Shown here piece by piece: positions 54,620 through 63,912 of a stretch of DNA of 64,000 bases. Under the pieces are notes generated by a model. The model had not been told where the DNA came from and did not search any database. It saw only the letters and a program-made list of their open reading frames with translations. A program made the translations under genes and the position numbers. The stretch comes from an uncultured Hyphomicrobiales bacterium. GTDB taxonomy: Bacteria > Pseudomonadota > Alphaproteobacteria > Rhizobiales > Devosiaceae. The stretch is taken from positions 124,001 through 188,000 of the forward strand of contig CAIKKY010000006.1 in NCBI GenBank assembly GCA_903828145.1, read 5' to 3'. Numbering within the stretch: position 1 is the first letter of the stretch; every line of letters begins with the position of its first letter.

Positions 54620-56232
54620 CGCGTCGCCAGCATCACGGGCACGAGCCCGACCACCACGATGAGCAGGGCGGGCAGGGCGGCTTCGGCGAAGAGCCCGGCG
54701 CTGGCCTTGCCATAAACCACGCTCGCCAGCGTTTCGAGCCCAAGCGGCCTGAGTAGCAGCGTGGCCGGTAGTTCCTTGACGATTTCAACAAACACCAGCG
54801 TTGCCGCCGTGATCAGCGCCGGGGACAGGCTGGGCAGATCGACGAGAACCAGCAGGCGTGCCCCGCTGACCCCGAGGACCCGCCCGGCATCGAGCAGCGT
54901 ATCGCCCCGCTTTTTCATGGCAGCGTCGAGGGTTGATGCCGACACCGCAAGAAAACGGATCGCGTAGACATAAAGGAGAGCGGCCACCGACCCGGACAGG
55001 ATCAGGCCCGGCTTCCACTCCATCAGCGCCATGGTCACGCGGTTGACGGCCAGGTCAATCTGGCCGAGCGGCTGCAACAGGCCGAGTGCGAGCACGGTGC
55101 CGGGAATGGCATAGCCGAGCGTTGCGAAGCGAATGGCCTGACGCGCCGTCGGGCGCGCATGCCGGCTGCCGAGCCGGGCCGCGACAAAGCCGAGGGTCAC
55201 GGTGAACGCCGCGCCCAGAAGGCCGAGGCCAAGGCTTGTTGTCCCGGCGTCGAACGCGAGGTCGATTTCGCCGACCCCGATATTACGCAGCGCGAGGGTG
55301 GCGAGCACCCCGAACGGCACGGCAAAGCCCGCGAGCAGCAGGCTCAGGGAGAAGAGGCTCGCCCCCAGGGCGGCGCGTGGCGCGAGTGTGACGCGGGCGG
55401 GGGGCACCCGGTTTTCGCCTGACGCCCCATAGGCGCGATTGCGTCGTCCCCATTGCTCGATCAGGATCAGGAGCCCGATGATGAGCACGATCGTGACCGC
55501 GAGCTGGGCTGCGCCGCCGAAATTATTGCGGTTGATCCAGGTGGAATAGATCACCGCCGTCAGGCTGTTGATGCCGAAATACTGCACTGCGCCCAGATCG
55601 TTCACGACTTCCATCATGGCGAGCGTCATGCCCACGGCGAGGGCGGGACGGCTGAGGGGCAGGGTGATCTCAAAAAAACTGCGCCAGCCATTGGCCCCCA
55701 GAACCCGCGCCGCGAGGCCGACCGACCCCGACTGCATGAGAAAAAAGCTGCGACACGCCGCATACACATAGGGGTAGAGGACGAGCGAGAACACGAGCAC
55801 GGCGCCGCCCGGGCTTTTGATCGCCGGAAACCAGTACTGTTTGATCGTCGTTGCGCCGATGAGCGCGCGCAGGCCCTGCTGCACTGGACCGGTGAAATCG
55901 AGAAACTCGGTATAGGCATAGGCGGCGAGATAGGTCGGCACGGCAATGGGCAGCATCAGCGCCCACTCGAACACCCGGCGTCCCGGAAACTCGAAATGCG
56001 TCACGAGCCATGCGGCAACAAGGCCGATGATCCCGGTCGTAACCCCCACGCTGGCCATGAGCATGGCGGTTTCGCGCAGCGCTGTGGGCAGCATGGAGGA
56101 GGAGAGACCACCGCCGCCGCCAGTGGCGGCAAACAGCCCCGCCCCGAGGAGCCAGAGGATGGGCAGACCCATGAGGATTGCCAGCGCAAAAGCACCAATC
56201 GGCGGGAGTTTGATCCCGCCGACTGACTTCAT
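54589..56232 (-). CDS. Ferric iron ABC transporter permease (FbpB type)
   Basis: A 547-residue permease with about 12 helices in two homologous halves, each with an EAA loop (first: RVLGANGWRSFFEITLPLSRPAL; second: RVLGVSGARLLVLVDLPSLSPAL). The duplication is typical of FbpB/SfuB iron permeases. It lies 36 nt after the binding-protein gene on the same strand. No ATPase gene is nearby, so one must be supplied from elsewhere. Confidence 0.88.
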   Translation of the reverse strand: MKSVGGIKLPPIGAFALAILMGLPILWLLGAGLFAATGGGGGLSSSMLPTALRETAMLMASVGVTTGIIGLVAAWLVTHFEFPGRRVFEWALMLPIAVPTYLAAYAYTEFLDFTGPVQQGLRALIGATTIKQYWFPAIKSPGGAVLVFSLVLYPYVYAACRSFFLMQSGSVGLAARVLGANGWRSFFEITLPLSRPALAVGMTLAMMEVVNDLGAVQYFGINSLTAVIYSTWINRNNFGGAAQLAVTIVLIIGLLILIEQWGRRNRAYGASGENRVPPARVTLAPRAALGASLFSLSLLLAGFAVPFGVLATLALRNIGVGEIDLAFDAGTTSLGLGLLGAAFTVTLGFVAARLGSRHARPTARQAIRFATLGYAIPGTVLALGLLQPLGQIDLAVNRVTMALMEWKPGLILSGSVAALLYVYAIRFLAVSASTLDAAMKKRGDTLLDAGRVLGVSGARLLVLVDLPSLSPALITAATLVFVEIVKELPATLLLRPLGLETLASVVYGKASAGLFAEAALPALLIVVVGLVPVMLATRYSDGRRKAG

Positions 56233-56268
56233 CCTGACGCTTTGCGGCGTGGAAACGATGGGCGGCTC

Positions 56269-57348
56269 CTAGTTCTGCGGGCCTTCGTTGAACTTCAATT
56301 CATCCACGAGATCAGCGGCTTCCTTGCGGTGTGCTGCCGTATCGTTGAGCGACACCTTGGAGGGGTTGAGCTTGCCCCAACTGGCGATGAGCGGGGACGG
56401 CTCGACACCGGCCACGGCGGGGAACTCGTAATTGGCCCCCACATACATCTCCTGCGCCTCATTAGACAGCAGGAAGTCGATCATCGCATTGGCTTCAGCG
56501 ACATGCGGCGCATACTTCGGGATATAGGCCCCGGCAGCATTCACCTGCGTGCCATCGCCATTGGCGTCGGGGTAGATGATCCGGGCCGAATTCGCCCAAT
56601 CCTTCTGCTCCGGCTCGGCCTCGTTGGTCAGCATCACACCCATGTAATAGGTATTGCCGATGGCGAGGTCGCAGGTGCCTTCGAAGATTGCCTTGACCTG
56701 ATCGCGGTCGCCGCCCTTGGGGGCGCTCACGAGATTATCGCGCACCCCGGCAAGCCAAACGCGGGTCTTATCCAGACCCCAGGCGGCGATCCGGTTGGCA
56801 ATGAGCCCGATATTATAGGGATGGTCGCCCGGCCGGGTGCAGATGCGACCCTTCCATTCCGGCTTGGTGATGTCCTCATAGGCAAGCGCAGTATCGCTCA
56901 CGCGGTCCTTGCTGACATAGAACACCCGGGCGCGGAGGCTGAGGGCCGCCCATTGCCCGTCCGCATCGCGATACTCCGGTGCCAGCCGTTCAGCGACTTC
57001 CGGCGTGGTGATGGTCTGGGTCAGACCCTGTTCCTTGGCGCCCACCAGATTGCCCACATCGACCGTGAGCACCAGATCGGCCGGGGACAGCTCGCCCTCT
57101 GCCGCAACGCGTTCGTTGAGGCCATCGCCGGAATAAAGCACCTTCACCGTGATGCCGGTTTCGGCGGTGAACCGGTCAATCAGTGGCTGGATCAGCCCGG
57201 ACTCCCGGTAGCTGTAGATGTTGAGTTCCGCACCCGTGGCGGCAACGGGCGTCTCCTCTTTGGGCTCCATGTCGCCGGAGGCAAAGGCGGCACCCGAGAC
57301 CCCGGCAAGGATCGCGGCTGAAACGGCGAGCAGTCTGAAATTACGCAT
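56269..57348 (-). CDS. Ferric iron ABC transporter substrate-binding protein (FbpA/FutA type)
   Basis: A 359-residue periplasmic protein: signal peptide MRNFRLLAVSAAILAGVSGA, then GAELNIYSYRESGLIQPLIDRF and the iron-ligand region IGNTYYMGVM (paired tyrosines), and NANMIDFLLSNEAQE-like AEANAMIDFLLSNEAQE. The family binds Fe3+ directly through tyrosines. The start could be nine codons upstream at 57375; neither start has a clear Shine-Dalgarno. The first gene of a two-gene operon with the permease. Confidence 0.88.
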   Translation of the reverse strand: MRNFRLLAVSAAILAGVSGAAFASGDMEPKEETPVAATGAELNIYSYRESGLIQPLIDRFTAETGITVKVLYSGDGLNERVAAEGELSPADLVLTVDVGNLVGAKEQGLTQTITTPEVAERLAPEYRDADGQWAALSLRARVFYVSKDRVSDTALAYEDITKPEWKGRICTRPGDHPYNIGLIANRIAAWGLDKTRVWLAGVRDNLVSAPKGGDRDQVKAIFEGTCDLAIGNTYYMGVMLTNEAEPEQKDWANSARIIYPDANGDGTQVNAAGAYIPKYAPHVAEANAMIDFLLSNEAQEMYVGANYEFPAVAGVEPSPLIASWGKLNPSKVSLNDTAAHRKEAADLVDELKFNEGPQN

Positions 57349-57538
57349 GGAGGAAGGTCCGTCCTGAGGGCTCATGACGGCGTTTTCGGAAATCTGACCC
57401 TTAGCGTCAACAATTCATTCCAGACCGCAACCGGGCCAATGAGGCGCTGCTTTAGAATGATTCAAACGATGCTCGCAAAACTGCCCATGCCTTGCCCCTG
57501 ACCGTGCCACAGGAAACCGGCCGGGGTGCGACAATTTG

Positions 57539-59995
57539 TCAACCGCGAACCAGGTCGGCCGGAACATAAAGCGAAAAAATCGTACCGAGGCCCGGCGTGG
57601 GGTCAACATCGAGTCGCAGGGCGTTGACCGCCAGCAGCGAGCGCGTGAGCGCGAGACCAACACTGGAGCGGACCGGCTGACGCTCTGTGCCGTCCTTGCC
57701 CGGCCCATCGCGGAACACCACGAACCGTTCGCCCAGTTCGGTCTGGCTATCGCTGGTGTCGCGCACATTGATCAGCACGCCGCCCCCCTCGTCGCGTTGC
57801 GCCGAGAGGATCACCGTGCCGCCAACTTTGGTCTCGTCAATGGCGCTCGCGAGCAGATTGAGGATGGCCTGAGTCAGCGAGGGCCGGTCGGCGGTTATGC
57901 GGGGCAGCCGTTCGGATACGGCGCTGCGCACCAGTACCCGCGCCTCGGCGGCCTGCGCCCGGACCCGCGCGAGGCAGTGGTTGAGGAGATCGGCCAGATC
58001 AAGCTCGTCGCTTTGGGGCGCATAGCGACCGTCCTTGAGACGCGCGTAATCATCCAGCTCTTCGACCAGTTGCGCAATTTCGAGCCCGGCGGTGCGGATA
58101 TCACGGGCATATTCGACAACGCGGAGCGGTTCGTCGGGTCCGCCCCCGGGGTGTGGACCTGCTGCAATCAATTCGGCAAAGCCGATAACCGTGTTGAGCG
58201 GCCGCCTTATGCCCCGGCTGAATCGGCCCAGAGTCGCCATGTCGTCTTCGACCTGACCGGCGGGGGCGGCAACGCGGGTTTCCGGTGTCGGGTGCTTCCG
58301 CACAAATCCGAAATAGCCGCTGACCACCCCGGCCTGCCCGGCCGCAAAGAGAATGAGGTCGGCGGGCGCGCGCGCCACGCGCACCAGTACGGAGGGGCGC
58401 GGCGTTTCAGCAAAGCGGGCCTTAAGGCCCAGAAAATGCTGTAAATCGCCAAGGTCACCGCTATCCACCAACTGGCTGAGGGGACGGCCGACGATCCTGT
58501 CGTCGGTTTCCCCGAGGAGAATGCGCGCATGCAGGCTGAGTTCAGTGACCACGCCCCGGTCATCGGCGGCGATGAAGCCGTCTTCCGACGCTTCGGCGCC
58601 AAGTTCGGCAAAGCGCTTGACCGCGCTTTCATGCGCGCCCGTCGCCCCGTCGGTGACCAGCACGGCCATCATCAGCGCGGGCTTACCCTGCCACGAAATG
58701 GAATTGAGCCGCGCATCGACCGTGACCAGCGTGCCGTCGCGCTTGACGAGCCGCGTCGTTGGTCCGGCGCCATCTTCAGCCGGAAACACCGCCGCGAGCC
58801 CGGCCAGCCGCAGGCTTTCGCTGCTGTCATAGCCGACGAGATCGGCAAAGGCGCGGTTAGAAAACAGGATCGCCTGATCGCGGAACACGAGTACGCCCAT
58901 CGGCAGGCGGTTGAGAATGAACGTCTCACCGCCCAGCGCCACCAACTCGCCCTCGGGCGCAGCCTCCGTCGCCGGGGGCTCGGACGGGCGCTCGGCATGG
59001 CCGCCCATGGTGCTCACCCGATCGGTGAGGATTCGGCTCAGCTCATCGAAATTATAGCGGCTGACGCGCTCGACCGTGGCCTGATCGAGCGGCCCTTCGC
59101 TAAGAGGCAGAGGCGCGGCAGCCTCAGCCTCGGGCTTGGCCGGGGCGCGGCGGATCGAGCGGGCCGTGATCGACCAAAGGCGCGGCGCTTGAACCGGCTC
59201 GGGGGCAGGCTCTGCCGGCGGCTCGAGCGCCTCGGAGCCCTCGGCAATCAGCTGTTCGATCCGGGGCTGGGCCTCGGCGTAATCAGGCGTGGCCGGTGCC
59301 GCAGCCTTTGGTCCTTCTGGCGGCACCGCTGGCGCCGGGATGTCAGCCGAGAGAAGGCCCAGCTTTTCCTCGCGCGGGCCGGCAGCAAAAGGCTCGAGCC
59401 GCCAATCGGCGCCCTTGACCCCGACACGCACCGGCGCGTCACCGGCGGCATGGAGGATTTCGGCCAGTTGCTCGGCCCGATGGCTGTCGAGGCCAGGGCT
59501 ATGCATCAGCACGCGCCCCTTGCGGTTGATCAGCACCATGGATGTGCCCGGCGGGATGACCGCGAGTTCAGTAGACAGCGGGGCCAGGTGCCAGGCTTGT
59601 TTCAGCCAGTCCCGCTCGACCGGGTCATTCATATGGACGAGCAGGCCCTGAGTGCCGTCGGGCGTCGTGACGGCGCGCGAGGCGCAGGTGGCGGAAAACG
59701 GGTGGCCATCCACGTTGAATTGCAGGCGTCCGGCGCTGAACTGGCTGGGCAGGGCGAGGCGGATGAGGCGCTGGATCTGGCCTTTGACCGGCTCGAACGT
59801 GGCGGCCAGCTTGAGGCCGCTCTTTTTCAGTTTCGCGCCAACAAGCCGTGAGGCGCGGTTCTGCCAGACGAGCGCACCGTCCTGACCCCAGAGCCAGGCG
59901 GGCCGGGAATCGGCAATCAGCGCCAAGAGCGCCAGTCCTTCTGCCGATTGCAGCCTGGTAATACGCACGACCCAACACTTTCCGGGGTGTCCCAT
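57539..59995 (-). CDS. PAS-domain protein with degenerate histidine-kinase core (DivL-like pseudokinase)
   Basis: An 818-residue cytoplasmic protein (alternative GTG start at 60019). The first 300 residues hold PAS-like and low-complexity Ala/Pro-rich parts; PAS domains follow at about 355-450 and 470-560. The kinase-like core reads GRFSRGIRRPLNTVIGFAELI, where SHEIRTPLN is expected: the phosphoacceptor His is Arg594 and the next Glu is Gly. The N-box is altered (LNLLASAIDET) and the G1 motif DxGxG is replaced by RDTSDSQ. The protein therefore probably does not autophosphorylate; DivL of Caulobacter is a comparable reprogrammed kinase that works as a scaffold. Confidence 0.8.
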   Translation of the reverse strand: MGHPGKCWVVRITRLQSAEGLALLALIADSRPAWLWGQDGALVWQNRASRLVGAKLKKSGLKLAATFEPVKGQIQRLIRLALPSQFSAGRLQFNVDGHPFSATCASRAVTTPDGTQGLLVHMNDPVERDWLKQAWHLAPLSTELAVIPPGTSMVLINRKGRVLMHSPGLDSHRAEQLAEILHAAGDAPVRVGVKGADWRLEPFAAGPREEKLGLLSADIPAPAVPPEGPKAAAPATPDYAEAQPRIEQLIAEGSEALEPPAEPAPEPVQAPRLWSITARSIRRAPAKPEAEAAAPLPLSEGPLDQATVERVSRYNFDELSRILTDRVSTMGGHAERPSEPPATEAAPEGELVALGGETFILNRLPMGVLVFRDQAILFSNRAFADLVGYDSSESLRLAGLAAVFPAEDGAGPTTRLVKRDGTLVTVDARLNSISWQGKPALMMAVLVTDGATGAHESAVKRFAELGAEASEDGFIAADDRGVVTELSLHARILLGETDDRIVGRPLSQLVDSGDLGDLQHFLGLKARFAETPRPSVLVRVARAPADLILFAAGQAGVVSGYFGFVRKHPTPETRVAAPAGQVEDDMATLGRFSRGIRRPLNTVIGFAELIAAGPHPGGGPDEPLRVVEYARDIRTAGLEIAQLVEELDDYARLKDGRYAPQSDELDLADLLNHCLARVRAQAAEARVLVRSAVSERLPRITADRPSLTQAILNLLASAIDETKVGGTVILSAQRDEGGGVLINVRDTSDSQTELGERFVVFRDGPGKDGTERQPVRSSVGLALTRSLLAVNALRLDVDPTPGLGTIFSLYVPADLVRG

Positions 59996-60191
59996 TTTGG
60001 CACAGCCCGCACGCGACACTTAACAGAGCGTAAATAGCCCGCTCTCCTGTGCCGGTCTATTGGAGAGCCCCGTGCGGCCGGGGTTTATCGCGGCAGATGG
60101 TTAAATCCGGGGGCTTATGCGGATAGGGGGTCCTGCTTGAACTTGCCACTGGACAGGATCATCTTCGCTGACTAAGAGTTCCACGCCTTGG

Positions 60192-60268
60192 GCCGCCTTA
60201 GCTCAGTTGGTTAGAGCACTAGATTGTGGATCTAGGGGTCCCCCGTTCAAACCGGGGAGGCGGTACCA
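60192..60268 (+). tRNA. tRNA-His (anticodon GTG), with A73 discriminator
   Basis: A 77-nt cloverleaf: acceptor GCCGCCT with AGGCGGT, D arm GCTCAGTTGGTTAGAGC, anticodon stem CTAGA/TCTAG with loop TTGTGGA (GTG, His), T arm CCCCG TTCAAAC CGGGG, encoded CCA. The discriminator is A at 60265 and position 1 G pairs with U72; the canonical extra G-1:C73 pair is absent, as in other alphaproteobacteria with a divergent HisRS. Confidence 0.93.
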
Positions 60269-60332
60269 TTCTTTCAAGCCCCCGCGCTGATGGCCCGGAC
60301 GTCCTATTTCGGGCATGCCGACCTGTCGGACG

Positions 60333-60788
60333 TTATTCGCTCAGGCGCAGGTTTTCGGTTGGGTTCATCAGCATCGGCCGCGCCACGCTGACGACCCGCA
60401 CAGTCAATTCTGGAACACCGACCAAGCCAACAAAATAGCTTGGAAACGTCATGGCGACGCTCAAATAAAGGCCGCCTGCACCATCTAGTCGGTCCGATAC
60501 GCTGACATAGGCGAGCCCGCCAGGCCCCAGATATTGAGCAATCTCATGTTCGAGCCCGGACGAGATATCCAGGGCCCACGAAATACTGGCGCTTCCGGAG
60601 CCGGTGAGGGCCAGGGCAGTTTGATCCAGCAACGACTGAGCGTGCTGTCGTGCAGACATCAGACGGGCAAAATCAATCCCTGTGCCGATTAGCGCAATGA
60701 GCGCAAAGGCCATCAGGGCGAACGCAGGCGCAAAGGCGCCTTCGTCGTCATGGAACAGGGATTGAGACCACCGGGCACTCTTGCTCAT
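60333..60788 (-). CDS. TadE/TadG-like pilus assembly protein
   Basis: A 151-residue protein with one N-terminal membrane helix (about 18-40) in EGAFAPAFALMAFALIALIGTGIDFARLM, the pattern of TadE/TadG pseudopilins, which insert by a prepilin-like or Sec signal and act in Flp/Tad pilus biogenesis. ATG 60788 gives a conventional N-terminus. No other tad genes are in view. Confidence 0.72.
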   Translation of the reverse strand: MSKSARWSQSLFHDDEGAFAPAFALMAFALIALIGTGIDFARLMSARQHAQSLLDQTALALTGSGSASISWALDISSGLEHEIAQYLGPGGLAYVSVSDRLDGAGGLYLSVAMTFPSYFVGLVGVPELTVRVVSVARPMLMNPTENLRLSE

Positions 60789-61070
60789 GTGTCGACGATA
60801 GGGGTTGGCGCTTAAAATTCGATCAATCCCAAAGGCCGACATCGTGCCTGAGATTGGACGGCAGCCATTGCAGACGCCTTCGCCTGGTCCGGCGACGTTT
60901 GAGCCTGATGAGCTGCAGGGCCCTGAAAAGCCTGCGGAAAGCCGAAAAACGCCCCGGGGCGCTGGCACGAAATTTCATGATGAATCATCCAGCCCAAGGG
61001 CCGGACCCTGATGACAGAAGGGAAAGGGGCGGGGCGGTGCTACCCGAGAAACCTGGTCGCTAGCGCGCGG

Positions 61071-61160
61071 TCAAACTGCGGTGAGCTGTCGGGTTCGGTT
61101 GGCAACGCGGGTGCTCAAAGGGGCACCTTGGGCACTGAGAGTGCGGATCGACAAAATCAT
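61071..61160 (-). CDS. Possible 29-residue peptide with strong ribosome binding site
   Basis: ATG 61160 is preceded by AGGAGGGCGCC, one of the best Shine-Dalgarno sequences in the window. The frame encodes 29 residues (MILSIRTLSAQGAPLSTRVA...), basic and without a membrane segment, ending at 61071. The palindrome CTCGTATACGAG lies about 36 nt upstream. It could be a leader peptide or a small protein; no family recognised. Confidence 0.35.
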   Translation of the reverse strand: MILSIRTLSAQGAPLSTRVANRTRQLTAV

Positions 61161-61195
61161 GGCGCCCTCCTGTGGTACATGTTGCACTGATTGCG

Positions 61196-61207
61196 CTCGT
61201 ATACGAG
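61196..61207. promoter_or_regulatory. 12-bp perfect palindrome CTCGTATACGAG
   Basis: A perfect palindrome in the hisS upstream region. On the minus strand a second CGTATA lies 11 nt before it, giving two in-phase CGTATA half-sites, as a dimeric regulator might use. It could serve hisS, 130 nt away, or the minus-strand small ORF. Confidence 0.4.
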
Positions 61208-61336
61208 TTTATACGCATAGGCAAGCGCCCACGCAATCGATCGAGCGCCGCCGATGGTCGGGCCAGCTTCCTTGTGTCAGCGCGGGCTTTCGGCTAGAGA
61301 CCGGCGTCCTTCAAGCGTTCCGAGCCCGGCTTTCCC

Positions 61337-62830
61337 ATGACCGAAAAAATGAAGCTGATCGCCCCGCGCCTGCCGCGCGGTTTCGAGGACCGTGCCCAAA
61401 AGGATATCGCGGCAATCACCGAGATGACCGCGCGTATCCGCCAGGTTTACGAGCGGTATGGCTTCGATCCGGTCGAAACCCCGTTTTTTGAATATACCGA
61501 GACCCTCGGCAAGTTCCTGCCCGATACCGACCGGCCCAATGTCGGCGTGTTTTCGCTGCAGGACGATGACGAGCAGTGGATGAGCCTCCGCTATGATCTC
61601 ACCGCGCCGCTCGCCCGCTATTTTGCCGAGAATTTCGATCGTTTGCCCAAGCCCTTCCGCAGCTACCGGCAGGGCTATGTGTTCCGCAACGAAAAGCCGG
61701 GTCCTGGTCGCTTCCGGCAATTCATGCAGTTCGACGCCGATACAGTTGGCGCGCCCGGCCCCGAGGCCGATGCTGAAATGTGCATGATGATGGCCGACAC
61801 CATGGATGCCCTGGGCCTTGAGGGCCAGTATCTGGTGAAGGTCAACAACCGCAAAGTGCTCGATGGCGTCCTGGAGCTGATCGGGCTCGGCGCCGCCGAC
61901 CCGGAAAAAAGCCTCACCGTGCTGCGCGCTATCGACAAGCTCGATCGGCTTGGGCTCGAGGGCGTCAGTGAACTTCTGGGTGCGGGCCGAAAGGATGAGA
62001 GCGGCGACTTTACCAAAGGCGCAGGCCTCCTGCCCGACGCCATTCACCGCGTGTTGGGCTATGTGGGGCTCAAAGGCGAGGGCGAGAGCTTCTTTGCCGG
62101 GCTTGAAGCCTTAGTCGAAGGCAGCGCGCGCGGGCTTGAAGGCGTTGCGGAACTCCGGGCCATGGCGGCGCTCTTTGCCGCTGCGGGCTATGGTGCTGAT
62201 CGCGTGCGCATCGACCCCGCGGTGGTGCGCGGTCTTGAATATTACACCGGCCCGGTGTTCGAGGTCGAACTGACTTTCCGCGTGACCAATGAAAAGGGTC
62301 AGGACGTGGTCTTCGGGTCCGTGGGCGGCGGGGGCCGTTACGATGGGCTCGTCTCCCGCTTCCGGTCTGAACCGGTTCCGGCCACGGGCTTTTCCATCGG
62401 CGTGTCGCGTCTTGCCCATGCGCTGAAACTGACCGGCAATCTCGAAAGCGCCGATCCGGTGGGGCCGGTTGTCGTGCTGGTGCTCGACAAGGACCAGACC
62501 GCCCGCTACGGCGAAATCGTGTCGCGGCTGCGCCGCGCCGGAATCCGGGCCGAAATGTTCATGGGCCAGACCAAGAACTTCGGCAAGCAGGTCGCCTATG
62601 CCGACAAGCGCAATTCACCGGCCGTCATTATTGAGGGCACCGATGAGCGCGCGCGCGGCATTGTGCAGATCAAGGACCTGATCGCCGGTAAGGAAGCCGC
62701 CAAGGCGATTGCCGACAACGCCGAGTGGAAGGCTGAACGGCCCGGCCAGTTCGAGTGCCGCGACGATGAAATCATCGCGCGCCTGTCGGCGCTACCGGCG
62801 ATCCACGCGCACTTGCAGAGCCAGAAATGA
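61337..62830 (+). CDS. hisS: Histidyl-tRNA synthetase
   Basis: A 497-residue class II aminoacyl-tRNA synthetase: [17 protein letters not shown], motif 2 [25 protein letters not shown], the histidine-specific [15 protein letters not shown], motif 3 GVSRLAHAL, and a C-terminal anticodon-binding domain ([10 protein letters not shown]...). The [12 protein letters not shown] form and overall length match the alphaproteobacterial HisRS that recognises tRNA-His lacking G-1. Followed directly by hisZ. Confidence 0.95.
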   Translation: MTEKMKLIAPRLPRGFEDRAQKDIAAITEMTARIRQVYERYGFDPVETPFFEYTETLGKFLPDTDRPNVGVFSLQDDDEQWMSLRYDLTAPLARYFAENFDRLPKPFRSYRQGYVFRNEKPGPGRFRQFMQFDADTVGAPGPEADAEMCMMMADTMDALGLEGQYLVKVNNRKVLDGVLELIGLGAADPEKSLTVLRAIDKLDRLGLEGVSELLGAGRKDESGDFTKGAGLLPDAIHRVLGYVGLKGEGESFFAGLEALVEGSARGLEGVAELRAMAALFAAAGYGADRVRIDPAVVRGLEYYTGPVFEVELTFRVTNEKGQDVVFGSVGGGGRYDGLVSRFRSEPVPATGFSIGVSRLAHALKLTGNLESADPVGPVVVLVLDKDQTARYGEIVSRLRRAGIRAEMFMGQTKNFGKQVAYADKRNSPAVIIEGTDERARGIVQIKDLIAGKEAAKAIADNAEWKAERPGQFECRDDEIIARLSALPAIHAHLQSQK

Positions 62831-63912
62831 CCAGCCCGTCCGATCGTTTTGCCGAGCTGACACGGCTCGTCGAGGCGCACACCGTGACGCGGGTCACCCC
62901 GCCGCTGCTCTTGCCCGCTGCGCCCTATTTTGAGCTGGCGGGCGAGGAGTTTGGCCGCAATCTGCTGCTCACCACCACCAATAATGGCGTGGAACTCTGC
63001 CTGCGGCCGGATTTCACCCTGCCCATCGCCCAGAGCTTTCTGGCCGATGGGCGCGCGGGGACGCCCTCAGCCTATACCTATCTCGGCCCGATTTTCCGCC
63101 AGCTTGATGCCCAGCCGGTCGAGGCGCAGCAGGCGGGGCTTGAACTCCTCGCCCAGCCCGACCCTGAACTGGCCATCGATCAGGTGCTGAATTTTATCCG
63201 CAGGGTGCTGACGATCTATGACATCGGCGCTATACGCGTGCGCGTTGGCGGGGTGGGGCTGTTCGAGGCCTTTCTGGAGGCGTCGGGCGTTCCGGCTGCG
63301 TGGCGCGGCCGCATTCGGCACCGCTTTGGCCACCCCGAGGCGCTGGCCCGCCTGATGGAGCGTTTGGCGCGCCCCGACCCTGGCGGGTCGGCCCCGATCC
63401 CGGAAGACCGCGAGACCGTCGTCGAAATCGTGACTGAAGCCATGATCGCGGGGGGGCTGGCGCTCGTGGGCAGCCGCACGCCCGACGAGATTGCGGATCG
63501 CTATATCGAAAAGCAGGCGCTCTCCGCCGCGCCGGTGCCGCCCGACGTGGTGCGGCTCCTTGAAACCTATCTCGCCATTGCGGCCCCGGCCGCCGACGCA
63601 TTTGACCAGATTGAAGCGCTGGCGAGCGAGCACGGCTTTTCCATGCAACCGGCGCTGTCGCGCGCGCGGGCCCACCTGAACGCCCTGTCGGCGCTGGCAC
63701 CCGCCTCCGATGTGATTTTCGACGCCGGGTTTTCGCCGCGCCTCGATTATTACACCGGCATTGTGTTCGAGCTTCTGGGCCACGACGGCAGCATTCTGGC
63801 GTCGGGCGGCGAGTATGACCGTATGCTCGAGCGGCTGGGGGCCAAGGCCCCCATTTCGGCCTGCGGCTGCGCCGTATGGGTGGAACGGCTTGAACGGGAG
63901 CGGACCCGATGA
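62827..63912 (+). CDS. hisZ: ATP phosphoribosyltransferase regulatory subunit
   Basis: A 361-residue HisRS paralogue without a tRNA-binding domain: [41 protein letters not shown] and [11 protein letters not shown]. HisZ forms a complex with the short HisG and confers histidine feedback and full activity. Overlaps hisS by 4 nt and hisG by 4 nt, so the three genes are translationally coupled. Confidence 0.93.
   Translation: MTSPSDRFAELTRLVEAHTVTRVTPPLLLPAAPYFELAGEEFGRNLLLTTTNNGVELCLRPDFTLPIAQSFLADGRAGTPSAYTYLGPIFRQLDAQPVEAQQAGLELLAQPDPELAIDQVLNFIRRVLTIYDIGAIRVRVGGVGLFEAFLEASGVPAAWRGRIRHRFGHPEALARLMERLARPDPGGSAPIPEDRETVVEIVTEAMIAGGLALVGSRTPDEIADRYIEKQALSAAPVPPDVVRLLETYLAIAAPAADAFDQIEALASEHGFSMQPALSRARAHLNALSALAPASDVIFDAGFSPRLDYYTGIVFELLGHDGSILASGGEYDRMLERLGAKAPISACGCAVWVERLERERTR

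Larger units (their letters stand above)
60789..61336. other. Mostly non-coding 548-bp stretch before hisS
   Basis: No convincing protein gene of normal size. It contains a possible 29-codon minus-strand ORF (61071-61160) and a 12-bp palindrome (61196-61207). The remainder, including the part nearest the TadE-like gene, shows no clear feature. Confidence 0.5.
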
